Shown: in pieces, positions 57,603 through 64,000 of the stretch | Layout: the number at the start of each line of letters is the position of its first letter | Numbering within the stretch: position 1 is the stretch's first letter | NCBI GenBank assembly: GCA_964017065.1 | Contig: OZ024787.1 | Coordinates: forward strand, 13,150,044 to 13,214,043 | DNA: 64,000 nt | Source of the DNA: Haliclona indistincta | Taxonomy: Eukaryota; Porifera; Demospongiae; Haplosclerida; Chalinidae | Direction: 5' to 3' | The notes under the pieces: model-generated | What the model saw: only the letters and a program-made list of their open reading frames with translations | Database searches by the model: none | What the model was told of the DNA's origin: nothing | Position numbers and translations under genes: made by a program

Positions 57603-59122
57603 TAAAATATTGATGTAATGGAAACTTGCAGGTTCAATATAACTACTTAAAGTATATGCGTGGGCGGAATCAAAGGCACCGCGCTTCCTGTAAATCACGT
57701 ATTTCGTGAACCCAGCCCACCGTACAATATCGCGTTCATATTGAACGTGCTTTAATTCTCATAAAGCACGGGCCAAGCGGCTAAAAGGATTCACTCGGTT
57801 ATAGCGTTACAGCCAGCAGCGGCATATACTTTAAACCACTTAATATAGGTAAGGAGTGCTCTACGTGATTTATGGCACGAGGGGTGTGGTCGAGTGGCTG
57901 ATAAAGCACGAGGCGAATTACCTACATTAAGTAATACATATACCATAGTGTGTTGGCGTCCCCATACAAGGCACAGGTGGTATATTTCTCATATTCCCCA
58001 CCATGGTGCACACCTCAGTTAACCCATTGAAGAGTGAATTTCTCATATACCTCCATGGTGGTATATATTGCATAATCCACCATGGAGATTATGCGATATA
58101 TACCTCCATGGAGGTATATGAGAAATACACTCCTCAAGGGGTTAACCAAGAGGTGTGCCCGGTCACGTAACCAGGTTGAGGTTGAGGTTGAGGTTGCACG
58201 ACGGCATCCTCGGAAAGTTATTTGCCTTGCAACTAGCAGCACCCAGTTGCAGGGCAAAGATGTGCAGAAGTTGCTGAGATTTATAGTGTACAATCATCCT
58301 GACACTAGTGGGTATTAAATTGGCAAGCATGTGACAAACCCCGCCCAAGTCATGTTGAATATTGCAAGAACAATTTGTAAAACTTGGCGATCGCTCTTTC
58401 GCTCTAGAAGCACAAAGCTGTCCAAGTCTTTGCCACACTCTACTCAGGTACGCGTACACACTTGGGGCCTCCTCTCTGCCCGTGACTCACCGCTAAATCG
58501 AGATCCACGCGAACGCGAGCAAGAAACGACGCCCACACACTAAAGTATATAACATATGAACCACGGCTTGTCGGTGTGTATACCGAATATACCACCCTCG
58601 GTCTCGGTCATCGGAAGTTTGCAGCCTCGATAAGTAGAGGTAAGATCGGCTGCAAACTTCCTCTGACCTCGACCTCGGGTGGTATATTCGGCATACACAC
58701 CTCCAAGCCATGGTTTATATATTACTTGTATCATAGGAAGCCTTATTTTCAAAGGCACCGCCAGTGGTGTATTTCAGATATACCATGGAAAATCACATGA
58801 TTTTCTGTGGAATAACTGGATATTCCAGGGGAAATCATGTGATTTCCTGTGGTATATCTGGATATTCCACAGGAAGTCACATGACTCCCACTGGGCAAAA
58901 AAGATCATAGAAATGATCTACCTTCCAGAGAGAAAAATAGGAAGGGGTGAGAGTTGTGAGTCAACCTTACCAGTAAACTATGATGAGTGCGCAAGTCGCC
59001 CTTATTTATATCCTATAGAAACCTACAGACATCAGTGGGCCTTGTGGTTGCCATGGTACAAGTCAGTTATACCATCACGGGTAGGCATGGTATAACTGAC
59101 TGAAGTATATAACATATACTTG
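57603..59122. mobile_element. 1.5-kb insertion built of hairpins, absent from copy A
   Basis: Copy A is continuous here (2536-2545). The inserted block has AAGTATATG and CATATACTT near its ends and contains several large inverted repeats: 58020-58150 (CATGGTGG and GAGGTATATGAGAAAT arms), 58560-58710 (GAAGTTTGCAG with CTGCAAACTTCC, and GTATATTCGG blocks) and 58750-58880 (AATCACATGA(C/T)T blocks). No gene is apparent. Confidence 0.7.
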
Positions 59123-60560
59123 AATAATAATGCTCATCGATCATGCTATAAATTAAGCTAGTTCATCAAGTCACAACCAGCTGAGCAAAAAGCGTGCAAC
59201 TCCAAGGTGGTCTCCATGTGGATTTTATACTGTTATTAACCCTCGGCGCATGCGTGAGGGTTACGGTACTTGGTTTGTCATTCATTAACCCTCGACGCAT
59301 GCGCGAGGGTTACGGTACTTGGTTAGTAATTCATTCGTTCATTCTGTCCATCGAGCTGCAGAGACCATCGCTCACTTCTGAAACTTGGTAAAGGTATGAA
59401 CAGGCTTAGCACGACAATGGCTTGCAATGTGACTCGTGGATTTTGCTAAAGTGCTTTCGTTCTCGAATATGGCCGGCTCACCTTGACAGCCATCTTGGAC
59501 CTCTCTGACGACAAAAGCGCCCATAGTTGACTACCTAGGTACTTTTAGATTCCATCTAAACTTCGGGACAGCTCTGGGGGTGCGTAGACATCTCAAGAAA
59601 AAGCCTATCAAAGCCAAGAGCAATGGCTACCTACAGTGCTTCCAGTCTAGACATTCCAAAATTGCACATTTCACTAACATGAAATGTTTTTACTCATAAA
59701 AACTAAACGAAAGGTTTTGTAGCAGTCAAACTTGGTGAGAGGGCTGATACATCCTTCTAGAGTAAGTGTGCTTAGTCTAAACTGCAAGCCTTACTTGATC
59801 TCAAAGATACAAATGGCAAAGTGGCAGTTGTCGGAAACACCCAATTAGCTTTTATTTTTAGACCATAAAATCTGTAAGAAGCTTAGTTAAGGAAAAATCT
59901 TCGGTGTGCAGGCGAACAACTAGTTCATCTACCAAATACTCTAGAGCCAATGCTTAACTATCACGCAAACTAAAGTTCGGTCCAAAACAAACTCAAAAAT
60001 CAACAAAAAATCAAAGTCAGAAAGTTTTTAGACTCAAAAATCTGCAACTTTGCGAGTTAAGAAAAAGCGCTCCGCAGGCAAGTAGCCTTATGCCTTAGCT
60101 AATCACAGTTCTTCGCTCGTGGCTGTAACTTACACCGTCGGCGAATACGAGGTGCTGGTAGCAGCAGCACTCGCCCGCTCTGTTCGTCTTCGTCTTAGTT
60201 ATGACGTGCCATCGGTGCCAATGACTGTTGCCAGATTGATGACGTCAATTTATCTGCACATCCGATAGAATATGCGGGAATGCACGGTCATCAACTTGGA
60301 AAACGTCATTGATACGTCATAAACTAAGACGGTGCCGTCCCACTTACTTGATCGTGCTGTTTACAAGTAACAAGCTCCTGTTTGCTGCTGTCTTACGTGC
60401 AACAAGGCCACAGCCTTCTCTGTATGCTGCTGGTAAAAAGCTGTTCATGACATAAAAGCTGCCCGTTGGCTAGTGGCCACATGCAAAAAAACTTCCATAT
60501 AGGGAAGTTTTTTGAAGCGCAAGGCGGCGGAGTTTACGTTTGGCTATTACTACACGGGCG
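59123..60560. other. Copy B intron with small repeats
   Basis: It starts with ~110 bases shared with copy A. A 46-bp unit (AACCCTCG-CGCATGCG and GAGGGTTACGGTACTTGGTT) is doubled at 59235-59330. ACTTAGTTATGACG- and CGTCATAAACTAAG-type inverted blocks lie at 60190-60335. Nothing coding recognised. Confidence 0.45.
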
Positions 60561-60589
60561 ATTGGAGTTGAACACTCCTTCCTCTTATG

Positions 60590-62520
60590 GGCTCCTGGCT
60601 GTACATATCAGCTCGCCTACGCATACATGCATGCATGAAGTGCATACGAGCCCCGCCCACACTAGTTTGTAGATCTGTACGGCGGTTATAATTATCTGGC
60701 AAGCGCAGAATGGTGATCCTATACGATCTTTCCGTTCTTCGAAGACTCCAGACAGATATGTGTTCTTCGTGATCCATACGGCGCGGAGATACTCAAGGTA
60801 GTGCTTGGTCACGTGCGCTAACCACTGCTTGGTCACGTGCGTATTGCGCAATCACAATAATGGCGTCTAACACTTAGCTGACAATGGATCACGATCGAGA
60901 ACTCGCGGAATGTATATTGCCGTTTCGCTAAAAACAAAGTTCAAAAGGCACCTGCCAGGAGAATTTCACGACTGTTCGTGGGTGTTTTGGTCTCGGCACT
61001 GCTCGCGTAAAGGCGCTAGGCGCGCTGAAGAAAGAAAGAAGAAAACGAAGATGACGAAACTCGATTTTCACCGTTTCTAGGTTCGTCACTTTATTAACAG
61101 TGTAGAGCACTCTCCTTGCTACTGTAAGATGGGGCAACGCCAGAGAGCAGATCTAAGTGTCCTTGAACGTATAAAATTCACCACCTGGCGAAATATCAGC
61201 ATTTGAATGCTAAAAGAAAATTAAAAAGATTTCTATCGAAATCAAAAGGATGTAGTGATGAGGAAATATACCACTGGTCCACAATGTAAACCAACAAGGA
61301 AAAAGCATGGAATGGTGACACGATTGACTTGCTAACAGACCATAGATCCCTACATCAGTGGCTGCTACGGCCTGACTATAGCTAATTCAGCTAGTTGCCG
61401 TTGACTGATACCTGAAGTGCGTTGAATTGAATTCAGCTTGAGACATAATATTGATCTTATATACAGCCACTGATGTAGGGATCTATGGTCTGTTAGCAAG
61501 TCAATCGTGCCACCACTCCATGCTTTTTCCTTGTTGGTTTACATTGTGGACCAGTGGTATATTTCCTCATCACTACATCCTTTTGATTTCGATAGAAATC
61601 TTTTTAATTTTCTTGTTTGTGTCCTTTTTTCTTTTTCAGCGAAAAGAAGTTCAATATCATGCGTTTACCGAGCCGCCTAATTTGTTTCCACCATTATTTT
61701 GTTTAGTTTCCAGTTGTTGATGGCTTTTCTAAACTTGCAGCTAAAATTGTTTTGTTGCAGCTCGCCTACGCATGAATGCATACGAGCCCTGCCCACACTT
61801 GTTTCTAGACGGTTATAATTATCTAGCAAGTGGAGAATGGTGATCCTACAAAAGCTTACCGCTCTTCGAAGACTCCAGACAAATACTGGGGATGTGTTCT
61901 ACTTGATCCATACGGCGCGGCGATACTCTAGCTCGACTAGCTAGTGGTTGGTCACGTGCGCTAACCACTGCTTGGAATTGCTCACGTGCGTATTGCGCAA
62001 TCACAATAATGGCGTCTAACACTTAGCTGACAATGGATCACGATCGAGAAATCGCGGAATTTATATCGTCGTTTCGCTAAAAACAAAGTTCAAAAGGCAC
62101 CTGCCAGGAGAATTTCACGACTGTTCGTGGGTGTTTTGGTCTCGGCACTGCTCGCGTAAAGGCGCTAGGGGCGCTAAGAAGAAAAAGAAGAAGAAAAAAG
62201 AAAACGAAGATGACGAAACTCGATTTTCACCGTTTCCAGGTTCATCACTTTAGTAACAATTTCGAGCAATCTCCTTGCTACTGTAAGATGGGGCAACGCC
62301 AGAGAGCAGATCTAAGTGTCTTTGGACGTACAAAATTCATCACCAGGCGAAATATCAGCGTTTGAACGCTAATACATAGTATGTAGCTGCCATTTTGTTT
62401 TCTTGCTCATCCCTACATAGGGAGTCACTACCGTGCCTCCCTAATACATTGTATGTAGCCGCCATCTTGTTTTCCCGTTCAACCCTACATAGGGAGTCAC
62501 GGTAGTGACTCCCTAATACA
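60590..62520. mobile_element. Two tandem copies of the foldback family with a palindrome between
   Basis: 60590-61210 and 61755-62420 are similar blocks in one orientation (both with CAATGGATCACGATCGAGAA and TTCACGACTGTTCGTGGGTG) and match 48500-49140 in reverse. Between them 61210-61360 and 61466-61615 form inverted arms. The right end has a doubled CCCTACATAGGGAGTCAC terminal motif. Confidence 0.75.
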
Positions 62521-62568
62521 CAGCGTTCTATGATATACAGTATCAGATCGAGCTTATAATGTACTTAC

Positions 62569-62641
62569 CAACTTCCTTCAGATATTGAACTACTTCATGT
62601 CTCTGACCAACTCTCGCCCAATCAAGTGCAGTCTCATCATC
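62569..62641 (-). CDS. Last ankyrin exon of gene copy B
   Basis: 73-nt exon with the same borders and phase as 8830-8902 in copy A (DDETALDWARVGQRHEVVQY). It links in phase to the ROC-COR exon at 57596. The earlier ankyrin exons and start codon must lie right of the window. Confidence 0.8.
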
Positions 62642-62779
62642 CTGTATAAAAAGAACAACAGTGTGAGTCATGACACACAAGATATCAGTAGGTATAGGGT
62701 TAATAACAAACCAAGTACAGGTCATCAACTGCCACAATTCATTATGTGATGAGTCATGCATGTATCATAGTATTGTCAA

Positions 62780-62823
62780 CACACACACACACGCACACGC
62801 ACACGTACACACACACACACACA
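62780..62823. repeat. (CA)n microsatellite
   Basis: Short CACA run with a CGCACACG interior, in a copy B intron; the equivalent spot in copy A (9040-9105) has a different GGCACATACAC repeat. Confidence 0.85.
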
Positions 62824-62944
62824 CGTCAGAACAAAGGCTTGTAGCAGGGACAAAAATAAAATCACAAAAATACCAAAAACATTTCCTGCGTTATGCACAA
62901 AGATACATCACTGCATTAGTCAAACTTAGCTGGCACCGACCCAG

Positions 62945-63230
62945 AACCCTCACGCATTGCATGTGAGACACACATTTGAGCATAAATAACAACAAATACC
63001 AGGTTTTTTCGCATTTTTAAATTTTGAGTCTTTAAGTTTATACTCGTGAAGCAAACATGACTCGTAGTTTATCCGCGCATCACACATTGAGTGCGATACA
63101 ATACACACACTCGTGATCACACATAAAGCAACTGTGAGTCGTGTGCGTGCAGTTGTAAACTTGCTCGTGAGCGGTACTGTAGGTGCCACAAAAACTGACC
63201 ATACAGTATTTTCTTATAACACTTTATACT
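62945..63230. repeat. Intron block shared with copy A (third relative)
   Basis: It matches 9290-9570 and 10860-10930/11590-11770 (ACCCTCACGCATTGCATGTG and GGTACTGTAGGTGCCA), confirming that copy B arose by duplication including introns. Confidence 0.8.
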
Positions 63231-63298
63231 ACAGTTCAATGTGATTCTAAAATCTGATTGGTCAGTTGGAGGATAATAAATCACGTATTCTTCCGCGG

Positions 63299-64000
63299 GA
63301 ACTCGTATTTTTTCGCTGGAACTCATATTTTTTTATTTTTTCTGGAACTCATATTTTTTGGGCAACCAAAATAGATATATCCCTCGCGCTACGCGCTCGG
63401 TATATCTATACATTGGTTCCCGCGGCACTCTAAATCCCGTAGTTGCCGATGATTCGTCGTCTAAGGTATTTATACTACAGCTACATGGAAACAATAAACC
63501 GACGCAGATATTTTTTGAAAAACAATGGTTGATGACCGTCCCAAAGCGACAAGTTCCTGAAGCATGAGCGTTTCTTCTTGCTCGAAAACACGTGCTGTGA
63601 CCCGGCTGCCACACCCACAAACGCCCGCTTTGCGTTACACGTGGCAATGGCTGAACTTTGACTCCAACGAAGGTGAACGAACGGTTAGAATGATAATTAC
63701 TACAGTCCAGCAGTCTTTTGTACGTGCTGTGTGCGTTTATTAGGCAAGCTTTAAGCTGTCAACATAGCAAAACGCGGTGAGTTACTTGCTTTCCTACGTT
63801 TTTCATGCACAAACTCACAAGTCAATCGTTGCATCGATCGTAGCCAAGTACCGTGGTCTATAGACGCTGTGCTGCCCATGCCAGAAGCGAACACAACACG
63901 TACTGGTCCAGTAACTACCAAAGCTAGTACCTGTACAAAAGAAACTGGAAAACAAGAGTTCCAGCGTAAAAATATGAGTTCCAGCGGAAAAATACGAGTT
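63299..64000. mobile_element. Element with AACTCGTATTTTT inverted ends reaching the window edge
   Basis: The left end GAACTCGTATTTTTTCGCTG and the last 45 bases of the window (AGTTCCAGCGGAAAAATACG) are inverted copies, each with two or three GGAACTCATATTTTT-like sub-repeats. A further palindrome lies at 63362-63420. The right boundary may be beyond the edge. Confidence 0.65.

Overview
This window is eukaryotic. Its genes are split into many short exons with GT/AG introns, and the space between them is filled with transposons, MITEs, satellites and pyrimidine microsatellites. The gene content (two near-identical genes encoding ankyrin repeats, a Ras-like ROC GTPase, COR and Death domains, plus NPL4 and a classical PDI, all compact apart from insertions) fits an early-branching marine invertebrate. 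A demosponge is my best guess, but that is inference and not proven by the sequence.

Host genes from left to right: (1) ANK-ROC-COR-Death gene, copy A, minus strand, ATG at 17938, running off the left edge. Its ROC-COR exon carries a 2-nt frameshift and one ankyrin exon has an AT in place of the GT donor. (2) NPL4 (UFD1-NPL4-p97 adaptor), plus strand, ATG at 26468, at least 16 coding pieces to about 47.73 kb. Exon 1 is split by a TA-flanked MITE, intron 14 is swollen to 16 kb, and the 3' end is fused to a duplicate of the gene's own exon 10. (3) Protein disulfide isomerase (a-b-b'-a', C-terminal HTEL), plus strand, recognisable from 49986 to 54031, with two 1-nt indels, no visible signal-peptide exon and one intron without an AG acceptor. 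(4) ANK-ROC-COR-Death gene, copy B, minus strand, with an intact ROC-COR exon; it enters from the right edge and ends near 54843.

Mobile layer. Between the divergent starts of copy A and NPL4 the original spacer seems to have been only about 185 bp. It is now 8.5 kb because of an 8-bp-TSD hAT-like MITE and a 7.2-kb element with long inverted satellite-bearing arms that encloses a decayed multi-exon gene with a Ulp1/SENP-like cysteine-protease signature. Further MITEs are nested in both. Inside NPL4 intron 14 a 39-bp minisatellite, derived from the end of exon 14, has received a 15.5-kb Ty3/gypsy-type LTR element (171-bp LTRs, perfect AGGTT duplication). That element's pol gene is split by a 10.2-kb insertion with terminal inverted repeats, which itself carries MITEs, arrays of tandem mini-exons, a 1.4-kb pyrimidine tract and an array of 34-residue protein repeats. 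Many smaller insertions have readable target-site duplications of 5, 7-8, 10, TTAA or TA type, so several transposon superfamilies can be told apart.

Functionally, NPL4 and PDI both belong to endoplasmic-reticulum protein quality control. The flanking ANK-ROC-COR-Death genes look like scaffold or signalling proteins of the DAPK-like architecture without the kinase. I see no evidence that the four genes are co-regulated, except that copy A and NPL4 once shared a very short bidirectional promoter. Exon boundaries were read by eye from splice consensus, phase and remembered family sequences; none was tested with RNA.
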